This document shows positions 1 through 9,670 of a stretch of DNA of 34,814 bases, piece by piece. The position numbers and the translations under genes are program-made. Position 1 is the stretch's first letter; every line of letters starts with the position of its first letter. The notes under the pieces are model-generated. The model was not told where the DNA came from, did no database searches, and was given only the letters and a program-made list of their open reading frames with translations. The stretch lies in contig LURZ01000007.1 in NCBI GenBank assembly GCA_001629255.1, positions 1 through 34,814 on the forward strand. Reading direction: 5' to 3'. This DNA comes from Marine group II euryarchaeote REDSEA-S42_B7. Lineage in GTDB: Archaea; Thermoplasmatota; Poseidoniia; Poseidoniales; Thalassarchaeaceae.

Positions 1-2
1 GG

Positions 3-1365
3 ATTAGGGCTGCCCAGTTGGGCCTTGATACCGTGATAATTGAAGGCGACAAGGCAGGTGGTACATGCCTTATTCGTGGTTGTATCCCAAGTAAGGCAAT
101 CATTCATGCTGCTGAGAGGTTCGAGAACCTTCGGCTTCATTCAGAAGGGGGGCACATGGGACTTTCTGTTTCAGGTGAGCCCGAAGTTGATATGATGGCC
201 CTGGTATCGTGGAAGGACTCCATTGTAGATAGACTGAACAAAGGAGTTGAAGGACTCCTAAAGGCGGCAGGTGCGGAGTTAGTTCAAGGCTGGGCAAAGT
301 TCGATGGCCCAAAGACCTGTACCGTAGAAAATAATGGTGAGACAATAAAAATCGAAGCTGAAAACGTGATCATCGCGACGGGTTCCAGTCACATCGACCT
401 ACCGTTCATGCCATGTGATGAGGAATTTATTCTGTCTTCTACCGGGGCTCTAGATATGGATTCTCTACCTAGTAGCATTGCAATAATTGGAGGAGGTTAC
501 ATAGGTCTAGAATTGGGTTGCGCCCTTTCAAAACTCGGTACCGAAGTAACAGTTATCGAAGGCATGGAAAATATTCTTGCAGTAATGGACAAGGAAATAG
601 TCAGGCCATTGGATCTATGGCAAAAATAACGTCACGGTTCATACCGAATCTTTAGCCAGGGGTGCCGAGATCAAAGGAAAAGGGGCATCCAGGAAGGTTG
701 AGATAACATTCGAGAAACATGGCTCTGAACAGACCTTGAAAGTGGACAAGGTACTAGTGACAGTTGGAAGGAAACCCAACACGAAGGGTTGGGGTCTGGA
801 GAACATCGGTGCCAGGATGGACGGTTCAGGTACGTTCATCAGAACTGATAGACAATGCAGAACATCGGTACCAGGAGTGTACGCGATTGGGGACGTATCT
901 GGAGATCCCATGCTCGCTCACAAGGCCAGTGCTGAGGGGGAGATGGTCGCAGAGATTATTGCTGGACACAAGAGGGAATTCGACAAGGTTGCAATTCCTG
1001 AGATAGTTTTCACAGAACCTGAGATTGTTTCAGTAGGGCTGACTCCAGAAGAGGCCAGAGAGAGGGGAGAGGAAATCATAGTTGGAAAATTCCCTCTTGC
1101 TGCTAATGGGAGAGCATTGAGTCTTGAAGCGGAAAAGACGGGGGGATTCATCAGAGTGACTGCTAGGGAGTCCGACCATGTCATCCTAGGAGTCCAGGCC
1201 GTTGGCAGCCACATAGCCGAGTTACACTCGGAATTCGTTCTCGCACTAGAGATGGGCGCATTACTGGAGGACGTGGCTGGGACGGTCCATGCCCATCCCA
1301 CCATGTCGGAGGCATTCCATGAGAGCGTTCTCAAGACATTAGGCCATGCTATCCACATAAGTTGA
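3..1365 (+). pseudogene. lpdA: Dihydrolipoamide dehydrogenase, 5'-truncated by window edge and broken by a frameshift near 605-630
   Basis: ORF 18..629 has GGTCLIRGCIPSKA (redox-active CxxxxC) and IIGGGYIGLELG. ORF 736..1365 (frame open from about 610) continues with IYGKNNVTVHTESLARGAEIKG...VTVGRKPNT...HAHPTMSEAFHE. The two parts are in different frames. Frame stays open upstream of codon 18 (IRAAQLGLDTVIIEG). Confidence 0.9.
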
Positions 1366-2027
1366 GGTTTCTGATGGAGAGAGTCGCCGTACTTAGGTGT
1401 GGAGTCGTGGAATACCACGTAATTTTTGAGTTGATGAAGGACCTCCAAAAGAAGAGGATTGCAGGGGAAATAGAAGACACGCTGATCTTTGTTCAGCATC
1501 CAGAAGTGGTTACTATCGGCCCAAAGGCTGTTAGAGAAGAGATCTCGATTGAAGGCTATCCGACTACTGAGACCGATAGGGGAGGAGGAGTGACTTGGCA
1601 CGGACCGGGGCAATTAGTCGTTTATCCGATCATAAAGTGGAGAGTCCAAGAGCAGAGCGTTAGAGGAGTGATAGGAAGCATAGAGGATTGGGCGATAGAG
1701 GCGCTAAAGGGGTGTGGGATAACTTCCTACAAAGACCCAGAGATGCAGGGAGCCTGGGTTGACGGGCACAAGGTTTGCTCGATCGGGCTGTCTTTCCTCC
1801 ACTGGGTTAGCAGGCATGGAATGTCGATAAACATCGATACCCCGGGAAATCGAGTTGAAGGGATAGAATGCTGTGGGATTCCAGCAGGAAAGCACACTAG
1901 TCTGTCAAAGTTAGGATACGACGTAGACATAAACAGGATTGAGAGGTGTCTTATCGAGACCTGTGAAGAGGTTCTCGGCAGGACTCCCATGGAACCTGTT
2001 GAGTGGTCTCCGGAGATGGTAGTGTGA
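1362..2027 (+). CDS. lipB: Octanoyl-[acyl carrier protein]:protein octanoyltransferase (lipoyl synthesis)
   Basis: LipB motifs: FVQHPEVVTIGPKA, TDRGGGVTWHGPGQLVVYPI, KVCSIGLSFLHWVSRHGMSINIDT, GIPAGKHTSLSKLG. TTG start at 1362 overlaps the lpdA stop; an alternative ATG lies at 1374. Confidence 0.93.
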   Translation: MRFLMERVAVLRCGVVEYHVIFELMKDLQKKRIAGEIEDTLIFVQHPEVVTIGPKAVREEISIEGYPTTETDRGGGVTWHGPGQLVVYPIIKWRVQEQSVRGVIGSIEDWAIEALKGCGITSYKDPEMQGAWVDGHKVCSIGLSFLHWVSRHGMSINIDTPGNRVEGIECCGIPAGKHTSLSKLGYDVDINRIERCLIETCEEVLGRTPMEPVEWSPEMVV

Positions 2028-2136
2028 CCAGACCCAGAAGGGGCGATTTGGCACGTACATCGGGATATCCGCACAACTGTACAATCACGTCGAAGAGTAC
2101 GAGTTCCTAGCGGAATGTCTGAGTAGGTCTCTATGA
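2023..2136 (+). pseudogene. C-terminal remnant resembling a class-V (SufS/isopenicillin N epimerase-like) aminotransferase
   Basis: Own translation of a frame not in the ORF track gives DQTQKGRFGTYIGISAQLYNHVEEYEFLAECLSRSL*, resembling class-V aminotransferase C-termini (R-x-S-A/P-x-x-YN-xx-E/DYE-LAE-L). No start codon; upstream in-frame TAG at 2020. Confidence 0.5.
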
Positions 2137-2181
2137 TTATTGAAAGCAAACCATTGAATGGAGGGTGGCATACCCGGGTGC

Positions 2182-2763
2182 ATGCCTGAGGCAGTCGTGG
2201 CACTTACCGGAGCGTCCGGAGCGAAGTATTGCGTGAGACTCATAGAAGCGTTAGTTGAACACAAGTGGTCCGTGAGGCTAATCGTGACCGGCACTGGAGC
2301 AATTAACCTCGATCTGGAGTGCTCTATGACTCCTAGTGAGTTGGCATCTATGAACGGAGTCATATTAGAGGACAACGGCAATCTAGCCGCAAAATCCGCT
2401 TCTGGTTCCGCTAGATTCGATGCCTATGTCGTCTGCCCTGCAAGTGGAACCACAATAGGTAAAATCGCGGCCGGGATTAGTGATAACCTTGCAACAAGAA
2501 GTGCACTGGTGGCTATGAAGGAGAGGAGGAAATTGATAATTGTCCCAAGAGAAGCGCCATACTCAACCCCTCATCTCAAGGCGATGTTCAATCTGTCTGA
2601 ATGGGGGGCCGTAATATTGCCTGCAAGCCCTGGATTCTACAACTCTCCCGAAAGCATCGATGATCTAGTTGACTTCGTTGTGGCTAGGATTCTAGACCAA
2701 TTGGATATTGATCACTCCATCGGTAGAAGGTGGTCGGGTGAAGAGGTCCCATTGGAAGACTGA
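2182..2763 (+). CDS. ubiX: Flavin prenyltransferase UbiX
   Basis: VVALTGASGAKYCVRLIEAL, CPASGTTIGKIAAGISDNLATRSALVAMKERRKLIIVPREAPYSTPHLKAM, LPASPGFYN. ORF opens at 2158; ATG at 2182 fits the domain start better. Confidence 0.92.
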   Translation: MPEAVVALTGASGAKYCVRLIEALVEHKWSVRLIVTGTGAINLDLECSMTPSELASMNGVILEDNGNLAAKSASGSARFDAYVVCPASGTTIGKIAAGISDNLATRSALVAMKERRKLIIVPREAPYSTPHLKAMFNLSEWGAVILPASPGFYNSPESIDDLVDFVVARILDQLDIDHSIGRRWSGEEVPLED

Positions 2764-2827
2764 CTCCTGCCATGTGCTATACTGGAATGGGTTCAATAGT
2801 GTTGGAAAGTACAGCCCAGCAGATATC

Positions 2828-4381
2828 ATGAACGAATGGCTGCGAGGTATCAAGAGGCCATCAACGACAGTCCTGGTTGCTGGAATGCTAGTCCTTGGGA
2901 CCACAGGAGGCGGGCTATTGTATGGAGGAGAGATTTCGAAATGGTTTGGCGGGGACACTGAATACGAACTTATCGACTTTGACTCGAACCAGACCAGAGC
3001 ATATGCCCAGGGCCTTGTGAATCTAGGAGATCCAGTCTGGGGAGGGAGGCTTTCAGGTACTGTCGAAGAGGAGAACGCAGCTCAATCTATCAAGACCAAC
3101 TTCTCAAACAGCGGGCTTCCTTCCACACTCGAGGAGTTTGAGGTCCCGTTGTACTACATGGGAAATTCATTCGAACTAATGATTTGTAACTCTGGCACCC
3201 TTGGAGGGGTTTTCGGAGGACCAACTCCCTGTACGCTTGCAGATATTAATCGAGAAGAGACGAATTTCCAGCATACCGTGGACTTCGTTGTACAGGGGTA
3301 CAGCGGAAGCGTAGATATTCCTGCCAGCAGTAATGTTGAGGTCGTAGATCTGGGAATGGGGAATGAAACTGAGGACTGGGACGTTGCAAGCAATGGGGTG
3401 GGCTTAGTATGGCTTCGTGATGGGGAGGACGGGCAGGCTGGAACGGAAAGCAACACAGTCTTGATGAAGAGGGCTCAGGAAAACGGCCTCAGAGGATTGA
3501 TCACTGTGAATTCTAGGCAGAACTGCGACGATTTGGTTGCCGGAGATTGCATCCCCTACTCGAAATCTCTTGATATTACTCAGTTCGAGGAGAGGCCTTA
3601 TGATATTGGCTTCGTGATGGTATCTAGAAGCGTCGGGGAGAAGATTTCAGAGCAGGTTGTAAATTCTGGCGGTATGCTTGGATTCCAAGTCGATGTGGAC
3701 AACCAGAACAATGGGAACATACACGTTCCCTGCGGAATCCTAGAAGGGGAGACTGACCAATTGATTGTAATCGGCGCTCATCACGATACGGTGTATAATG
3801 GCCACGGAGCAGTGGACAACACCGCGGGAACAGCGACTGTGATGGAAATAGCCAGGCAATTCGGAATTCTTCATTCTGAACTCGGTGATCCGAAGATGAC
3901 GGTATACTTCTGCACTTGGGGTGGCGAAGAGGAAGGCCTGTGGGGTTCTAAGGAGTGGGTGGACAAGCATAGGGATGACCTCGCTGAAAACCTCAGATTG
4001 TACATCAATCTCGACATGAACCACGTTGATGCAGAGAGGAACTCAGGGGTTGTCTTACAGGGCAATAGCAAGACTGACGTTCGTCATATCAGAGGCCTAG
4101 TGGAAGAGTTCTCATCTTCTCACCCAGACCTTTACGAAAAATATAGCATTACGGTGAGAGAACTAGAATCGGAGCAGATGCCTTACAATTCAGATCATGC
4201 CCCATTCGTTTACGAAGTGCATCAAGAGGAAGGCGAGTTTGGGAATGCGATGCTCTGCTATGGTTCTGGGTCGTTGGAATACCACACCTACTTGGACAAC
4301 ATGGACAGATTCAACGAAGAGAGCTTGGCTGTGTCTGGGATTATCTATGGGTCACTAGTTAGGCACCTAGCGTGGAGCTAA
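2828..4381 (+). CDS. Secreted/membrane-anchored M28-family aminopeptidase with PA-like insert
   Basis: Zn-binding motifs IGAHHDTVYNGHGAVDNTAGTATVMEIAR and TWGGEEEGLWGS; N-terminal hydrophobic segment STTVLVAGMLVLGTTGGGLLYGG. ATG at 2828 (MNEWLRG) preferred over 2708, which overlaps ubiX. Confidence 0.88.
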   Translation: MNEWLRGIKRPSTTVLVAGMLVLGTTGGGLLYGGEISKWFGGDTEYELIDFDSNQTRAYAQGLVNLGDPVWGGRLSGTVEEENAAQSIKTNFSNSGLPSTLEEFEVPLYYMGNSFELMICNSGTLGGVFGGPTPCTLADINREETNFQHTVDFVVQGYSGSVDIPASSNVEVVDLGMGNETEDWDVASNGVGLVWLRDGEDGQAGTESNTVLMKRAQENGLRGLITVNSRQNCDDLVAGDCIPYSKSLDITQFEERPYDIGFVMVSRSVGEKISEQVVNSGGMLGFQVDVDNQNNGNIHVPCGILEGETDQLIVIGAHHDTVYNGHGAVDNTAGTATVMEIARQFGILHSELGDPKMTVYFCTWGGEEEGLWGSKEWVDKHRDDLAENLRLYINLDMNHVDAERNSGVVLQGNSKTDVRHIRGLVEEFSSSHPDLYEKYSITVRELESEQMPYNSDHAPFVYEVHQEEGEFGNAMLCYGSGSLEYHTYLDNMDRFNEESLAVSGIIYGSLVRHLAWS

Positions 4382-4842
4382 GCGGAACAGAAAGAGACAA
4401 TCTCTTCGTAATCAGGCTCAACTCCTGGGTTTTCGGCTACCCACCGATATTGGACGGTTCCCTCACCATCAATAATTATGACCACTCGATTAGCGCTGAC
4501 GTAGCCCTCAATGCCTCCTAACCCGACGAATTTCGCATCATATTCCTCCACGACTGCTCTATCCAAATCCGATAGAAGTTCGAATTCCAGATTGTATCTT
4601 CTGGAGAACTCCGCATTAGCCCATGGAGAGTCGACACTTATCCCCAATACAGTCGCATTGCAATCGTTTAGTTTGGCGAGATTTTCTTGAAATGAGCACA
4701 TCTCTTGGTCACAAACGCCGGTAAAGGCTCCCGGATAAAATGCCAAAATCACGGTCTTTCCATGATGTTCAGACAGACTTACTGCTTCCTTAGAGGTATT
4801 CTTCAGTGTGAAATCGGGCGCCGTATCGCCTACTTTTACCAT
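4378..4842 (-). CDS. Peroxiredoxin (AhpC/TSA, Bcp-like)
   Basis: VGDTAPDFTLKNT...VILAFYPGAFTGVCDQEMCSF, with a peroxidatic Cys in P-G-A-F-T-G-V-C. Confidence 0.93.
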   Translation of the reverse strand: MVKVGDTAPDFTLKNTSKEAVSLSEHHGKTVILAFYPGAFTGVCDQEMCSFQENLAKLNDCNATVLGISVDSPWANAEFSRRYNLEFELLSDLDRAVVEEYDAKFVGLGGIEGYVSANRVVIIIDGEGTVQYRWVAENPGVEPDYEEIVSFCSA

Positions 4843-4881
4843 ATTGGGGCCACGGGGTCTGTAATTTGAAGATGCCTGGAT

Positions 4882-6651
4882 TCACATTCTCTCTGGAACA
4901 TTGATCCCCATCATTTCCAAGCCCAGTTTCAGTTCTCTAGAGGTGACCTCACACAGAGCAAGACGTCTATGAGAAATCTTTTCATTGTCTTCCTTGAGTA
5001 TTCCGCAATTCTCGTAAAATGAAGCAAAAGAGGATGCTATCGAGTGCAGATGCTTGCAGAGCTTATGGGGGCTGAAAGTTGAAACTGAGTCATCTAGAAT
5101 CGAAGGGAATTCCACTAGTCTTCTAGAAAGTAAAATCTCTTCACTCCTAAGGGTGCTAATATCGCTTTCCATCAGAGATTCGAAGTTCGTTGTGAGAGAT
5201 TCCCTATCGCCCCCCCACTTTCTGAAGATACTGGATATTCTGGCGTATGCATATTGAAGATATGGAGCAGTATTTCCCTCGAAAGATAGCATCTTCTCCC
5301 AGTCGAAAACGTAATCTTTGGTCCTCTCGGTTGATAGGTCGGCGTACTTCACAGCGCCGATTCCCACCGCTCGAGCGACTTCTTCCCTTTCCTTGCCTGC
5401 TAAATCTGGATTTTTGTCATCTATAGACCGCTCAGCACGCCTTATTGCTTCTTTAAGGAGGTCGTGTAGCTTTATCACCTCGCCCTCTCTGCTCTTCAAA
5501 ACCTTGCCGTCAGTATCCAAAACAGATCCGAAGTTTACGTGTATTGCTTGGTGATTATGACTCATTAAACCAGCCTTGATTGCTACTTGGAATACCATCT
5601 CAAAATGCTGTTTCTGAGGAGTCCCGACAACATACAGGAATCCATCACAGGCTAGTCTCTCAACTCTGTCTATTATGCATGCTAGATCTGTAGTACTGTA
5701 GTTGTAACCACCATCTGCCTTCCTAATTATCATTGGAAGGGGTTCTCCGTCCCGATTAACCCAACCTCCTGGGAAAACGACATCGGCGCCATCGCTCTCC
5801 TCGAGGTCACCAGATTCTCTCAGTCTTTCAACGACCTCCGGTAGCAGCTCTTGATAGCTGGACTCGCCTCTGATATCGTCGTCGGTGAGCATGACTCCGA
5901 GCATTGAGTAAACTTCGTTGAAGTACCTCATTGACTCATCCACTAGAATGCGCCACAAACGTAGCGTCTCTGCATCCCCTCCCTGTAGGAGTACTACGCG
6001 GCTCCTGGAACGATTAGCGAATTCTTCATCCGAGACGAACTTTGATCTGGCCTGCTTGTAGAATGAATCTAGGTCTCCTACTCCTAATTCGTTTGCAGCG
6101 CGGTCTTCCCCTAGATCTAGGAGATGCTCGATCAACATGCCGAATGGAGTACCCCAGTCACCAACGTGATTCTCTCTAATTACAGTGTGCCCCTTGAATT
6201 CCAGCATCCTTACAATCGTGTCTCCGATAACAGTTGACCTAAGGTGTCCAACATGCATCTCTTTGGCGACATTCGGAGCGGAGTAGTCCACGGCGAAGGT
6301 TTTCTTTTGATCGAGGCTAACTCCAAGCCTAGTATCCCTAAGAAGTATCGATATTCGCTTCGATAGCCATTCTGGCTTGGCTGTAATATTGACAAATCCG
6401 CTCATAGATGAAACGATGGCGAATGATTGCAAGTCGGACGCTATGAGTTCGGAAATCTGTTCAGCGATTTCCTGAGGTGCCTTTTTCAGAATTCCAGCCA
6501 GAGAGTGGCAAGGAAGAGCCACATCCCCATGATCCTCCACAGTCGCCTTTCCTAGTAGGGGCAGCCATGTTGATTCTGGGACATCTAGTGAATCCATGGC
6601 CTTGGAAAATGTGGGTTTTAGTTGATTAATCAATTCCTTAATCCTGACCAC
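4882..6651 (-). CDS. argS: Arginyl-tRNA synthetase
   Basis: VDYSAPNVAKEMHVGHLRSTVIGDTIVR (HIGH-type motif), DWGTPFGMLIEHL, DLSTERTKDYVFDWEKMLSFEGNTAPYLQYAYARI; ends GINVPERM. Confidence 0.97.
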   Translation of the reverse strand: MVRIKELINQLKPTFSKAMDSLDVPESTWLPLLGKATVEDHGDVALPCHSLAGILKKAPQEIAEQISELIASDLQSFAIVSSMSGFVNITAKPEWLSKRISILLRDTRLGVSLDQKKTFAVDYSAPNVAKEMHVGHLRSTVIGDTIVRMLEFKGHTVIRENHVGDWGTPFGMLIEHLLDLGEDRAANELGVGDLDSFYKQARSKFVSDEEFANRSRSRVVLLQGGDAETLRLWRILVDESMRYFNEVYSMLGVMLTDDDIRGESSYQELLPEVVERLRESGDLEESDGADVVFPGGWVNRDGEPLPMIIRKADGGYNYSTTDLACIIDRVERLACDGFLYVVGTPQKQHFEMVFQVAIKAGLMSHNHQAIHVNFGSVLDTDGKVLKSREGEVIKLHDLLKEAIRRAERSIDDKNPDLAGKEREEVARAVGIGAVKYADLSTERTKDYVFDWEKMLSFEGNTAPYLQYAYARISSIFRKWGGDRESLTTNFESLMESDISTLRSEEILLSRRLVEFPSILDDSVSTFSPHKLCKHLHSIASSFASFYENCGILKEDNEKISHRRLALCEVTSRELKLGLEMMGINVPERM

Positions 6652-6652
6652 C

Positions 6653-7900
6653 TCAAGAAATAGCGTATCTCAGAAGAGCCGCTATGCCTCCGAATGCAGT
6701 ATTCAGAGTGGCCCCCTCTTCGGTATCCAGAGAAATTATTCGCACCTTCGCCGAGGTGTGACCGGCCAAAACAGTAAGTTCATCTATCAATTCCATCGAA
6801 TCTTCCTCGTCTTCGAAGGCTTTGTCCGATCCACATTCCGGACAATTAGGTGGTGCGGAGGATTTGTCATGTGATGTTTTCCAAGTATTCTTGCACTCTT
6901 TACAAATCCATTTTACCCTTCTCTTTGTAACTGCCTCTGATATCAAAAGAGTGTCTACTGCTCCTTGGTCTAGTGCTGATCGGATCATCACTTCCCCATA
7001 TGTCGCCTTGGGATTTGCCTGCATCACCTCTTGCAGGAACCTATCGACTATGGTTCTCTCAACATCTAACTCTATCTGATCCATTGTAGAGCCGGCGCGT
7101 TGGACCAATTCCCTCAATCCGCTTTCATTGGAGTAACCTACGTCGAAGAAGGGCTCTGCAATGAGTTTCTTTATTTCGTGGTGGAAATAGTCATTCTTCA
7201 CAACGAAGTCCTTTGTTGCTCCCGGACCACCTATGATTATTCCCTTCAAGTCATTTACCATGGGAAGCCAGTAATTGCATGCTCTCTCTGTGGCTTTCTT
7301 GAAGAAATTATGAGCGGCTTCCTCGATAAGGCGCTCGAATCTCTGGGCAGACTGACCCCCTCTCCCATGTTTTGAGGGGACCAGGGACGTGATGTGCTCC
7401 TGGAAATGCAGCCTTTTCCCGGATGCCAACCCATAGGCGGCCTCGGACCTGTCAATTACGAATAACCCGTAGGAAGTTCGATCGATTAGCATCTCTTCTA
7501 ATTGGCTGATCTCGAAGGTTGAGTCGCATCTGTATCTGAATGACGAAAATGGCTCAGGCGGATTGTCGATTACTGTTGATGTCAATTTAGTCTTGTTATT
7601 TCCCACAATGACGTGTCCAACGAAAATTGCAATCCCCCCTTCTCCCGGTGTTTTGTACCTGTTGAGTGAGGAAATGGCTGACTCCAAGGCGTCCGTAACA
7701 TGTTTCTTAGTTGATTTTGACTTGATATTAGCAGCCTGGCCCATCTCGTTTCCTAGTTGATGCCGAACATCGCTAATCATCTTCTCAGGAGGGATGACTA
7801 CCGTGACTAGTTCGGTCCCCATGCCTTTCATCTCGGACAGTTCCTTGAGGCTCTTCTTTAGCCTTAGTCGGCGCTGCTGTAGTTCCAGATCCTCGGACAT
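6653..7900 (-). CDS. prf1: Archaeal peptide chain release factor 1 (aRF1/eRF1)
   Basis: NIKS motif (AANIKSKSTKKHV), GGQ motif (KHGRGGQSAQRFERL), GPGATKDFV; Cys-rich C-terminal region (CKECKNTW...CPECGSD). Confidence 0.97.
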   Translation of the reverse strand: MSEDLELQQRRLRLKKSLKELSEMKGMGTELVTVVIPPEKMISDVRHQLGNEMGQAANIKSKSTKKHVTDALESAISSLNRYKTPGEGGIAIFVGHVIVGNNKTKLTSTVIDNPPEPFSSFRYRCDSTFEISQLEEMLIDRTSYGLFVIDRSEAAYGLASGKRLHFQEHITSLVPSKHGRGGQSAQRFERLIEEAAHNFFKKATERACNYWLPMVNDLKGIIIGGPGATKDFVVKNDYFHHEIKKLIAEPFFDVGYSNESGLRELVQRAGSTMDQIELDVERTIVDRFLQEVMQANPKATYGEVMIRSALDQGAVDTLLISEAVTKRRVKWICKECKNTWKTSHDKSSAPPNCPECGSDKAFEDEEDSMELIDELTVLAGHTSAKVRIISLDTEEGATLNTAFGGIAALLRYAIS

Positions 7901-7996
7901 GCTCCTCCTCCGTGTTCAGCCACGATGGGCGGCATTTCAACCCTTCAGCGCTACAAGAGCATACGTATTGAAAGGCAAGGTGCCAACCTATAGACT

Positions 7997-8698
7997 ATGG
8001 CGACGGTTGTTGTTGCTCTTGGCGGGAGTCTTTTGAGACCGGAAGTGGAGGAGCGTCACAAATGGCTGGAGGATATGGTTGGAGTGGTGAAGAATAGCGT
8101 AAATTCCGGGGTTAAACTGGCACTAGTAGTTGGTGGGGGGGCGCCTGCACGGGAAGGCATAGATTTAGCTAGACCGGTGATCCACGACTTATCTCATCTT
8201 GATAGAATAGGAATTGCAGCTACTAGGCTGAATGCAACAATAGTCAGAGAGGCTATTTCAGAAGGAGGGGTCGAAGTTTCAGAGAATATTCCGAAAAGCA
8301 TCGATGAGGCAGTTGATGAATTGTCAGATTTTCCAGTAGTGGTGATGGGAGGGACGGTGCCAGGCCATACCACTGATGCAGTAGCAATCAGATTGGCAAT
8401 AGAATTTCAAGCCGACAAGTGCATAATTGCGACGAATGTTGCGAAGGTTCACTCCGAAGACCCAAGAGAGAATCCGGATGCAGAATCGTTTGACAAATTA
8501 ACCCTGGATCAATTACAAGAAATCGTAGGTCCGCCTGATCATGCAGATGCAGGTTCCTCGAAGGTTGTCGACCCCGTTGGAGTTGGAGAGGCTAGAGAAA
8601 ATGGACTGCCCCTCGATGTCCTCGATGGAAGGGAACCTCGTAGAATATCCTCCTCGATAAATGGGGGAGATTTCGAAGGAACGATGGTGACTCCATAA
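7997..8698 (+). CDS. pyrH: Uridylate kinase, archaeal type
   Basis: Amino-acid kinase fold: VVVALGGSLLRPE, ALVVGGGAPAREGI, VMGGTVPGHTTDAVAIRLA, KCIIATNVAKVHSEDPRENPDA. Confidence 0.88.
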   Translation: MATVVVALGGSLLRPEVEERHKWLEDMVGVVKNSVNSGVKLALVVGGGAPAREGIDLARPVIHDLSHLDRIGIAATRLNATIVREAISEGGVEVSENIPKSIDEAVDELSDFPVVVMGGTVPGHTTDAVAIRLAIEFQADKCIIATNVAKVHSEDPRENPDAESFDKLTLDQLQEIVGPPDHADAGSSKVVDPVGVGEARENGLPLDVLDGREPRRISSSINGGDFEGTMVTP

Positions 8699-9006
8699 TG
8701 GCCAGTAGAAAGGATACGATACTGAAAGCCGCAAAGAGGACGGCAAAACAGGCCCATTCTGCTGCGACCCAGAGGAAGAAACGGCCATCATCCAGAGTCA
8801 CCGTGGATCCACATAGACACTGCTCGGTTTGCTGGAAACCAATTTCTTTGGAAAGCGACCCTCCGATATGTGGGGATGATGGCTGCGTTAGGATGTATGA
8901 AAGGAGGGAAAAGTCGAGGAAGCGTTTCTCTTTCATCATGTATCTCGGTATTGCTCTTTTTGTAGGAATGCTGGTAGTTCAGGTATACATGGGGGCATCA
9001 GGTTGA
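8698..9006 (+). CDS. Small zinc-ribbon protein with C-terminal TM helix (DUF2116-like)
   Basis: HRHCSVCWKPISLESDPPICGDDGCVRMYERREKSRKR followed by FIMYLGIALFVGMLVVQVYMG; start overlaps pyrH stop. Confidence 0.72.
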   Translation: MASRKDTILKAAKRTAKQAHSAATQRKKRPSSRVTVDPHRHCSVCWKPISLESDPPICGDDGCVRMYERREKSRKRFSFIMYLGIALFVGMLVVQVYMGASG

Positions 9007-9034
9007 AGATTGGAGACTTAGGAGTGTAATTGCC

Positions 9035-9625
9035 ATGATGGTCAGAATCCTCTCTCTGCTACCAATGTTGTTTGGATTATTGTGCGCCTTGATTGTGGTT
9101 CTGAGTTTGTTTGGATACCAAGCTCCGACTACAAGTAGCGAGGTACCAATTGTTCCTTGTTCCGACGGAGATGAGGGGTGCAATGTGGCGATGAATCTTG
9201 AGGATATGGAAGTTCCAACAGCATTCGCCCTACTTGATATTACGTTGGAGATAGAATGGGAAGAGCCTGAAAGAGGTTGGTTGGGAGTGGTAGAAGCATC
9301 TGCAGCCGAAGAGTGTCCTCCGGATTCCTCCACACGACTTACCACCTGTACGGAGGAGGAGATAACGAAGTATCTCATAGTAGGAGGACCAGATAATGGT
9401 GGTTTGATGACATTCAGGTTGGAACCCGGGGAATACAGATTCGTAACGGGAGGATACGAGGGCTCTGGACTCTCCATGCAGGATGTAGACATGGACGCGA
9501 GTATCCACTTGGACAATTACGTAGAGATCGTTCTTGCTGCGGCCTCTGCCCTTCTATTGTTGGGGGCTGGAGAGATGGCTTTTCCCGTTCGAACCCTACT
9601 CAATCGCTTTAGTCGCGAAGTGTAA
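9035..9625 (+). CDS. Hypothetical membrane protein with extracytoplasmic domain
   Basis: N-terminal hydrophobic segment (LLPMLFGLLCALIVVLSLFG) and C-terminal TM segment (VEIVLAAASALLLLGAG) flank an acidic Cys-containing domain; same-strand context. Confidence 0.65.
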   Translation: MMVRILSLLPMLFGLLCALIVVLSLFGYQAPTTSSEVPIVPCSDGDEGCNVAMNLEDMEVPTAFALLDITLEIEWEEPERGWLGVVEASAAEECPPDSSTRLTTCTEEEITKYLIVGGPDNGGLMTFRLEPGEYRFVTGGYEGSGLSMQDVDMDASIHLDNYVEIVLAAASALLLLGAGEMAFPVRTLLNRFSREV

Positions 9626-9670
9626 GCCATACTCAGTATCGTTGAATAACCCCTTCTGATTGGGAGAAGT

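Noticed and set aside
918-1613. 231-aa minus-strand ORF
   Set aside because: Overlaps lpdA and lipB, which have clear motifs; no recognisable domain.
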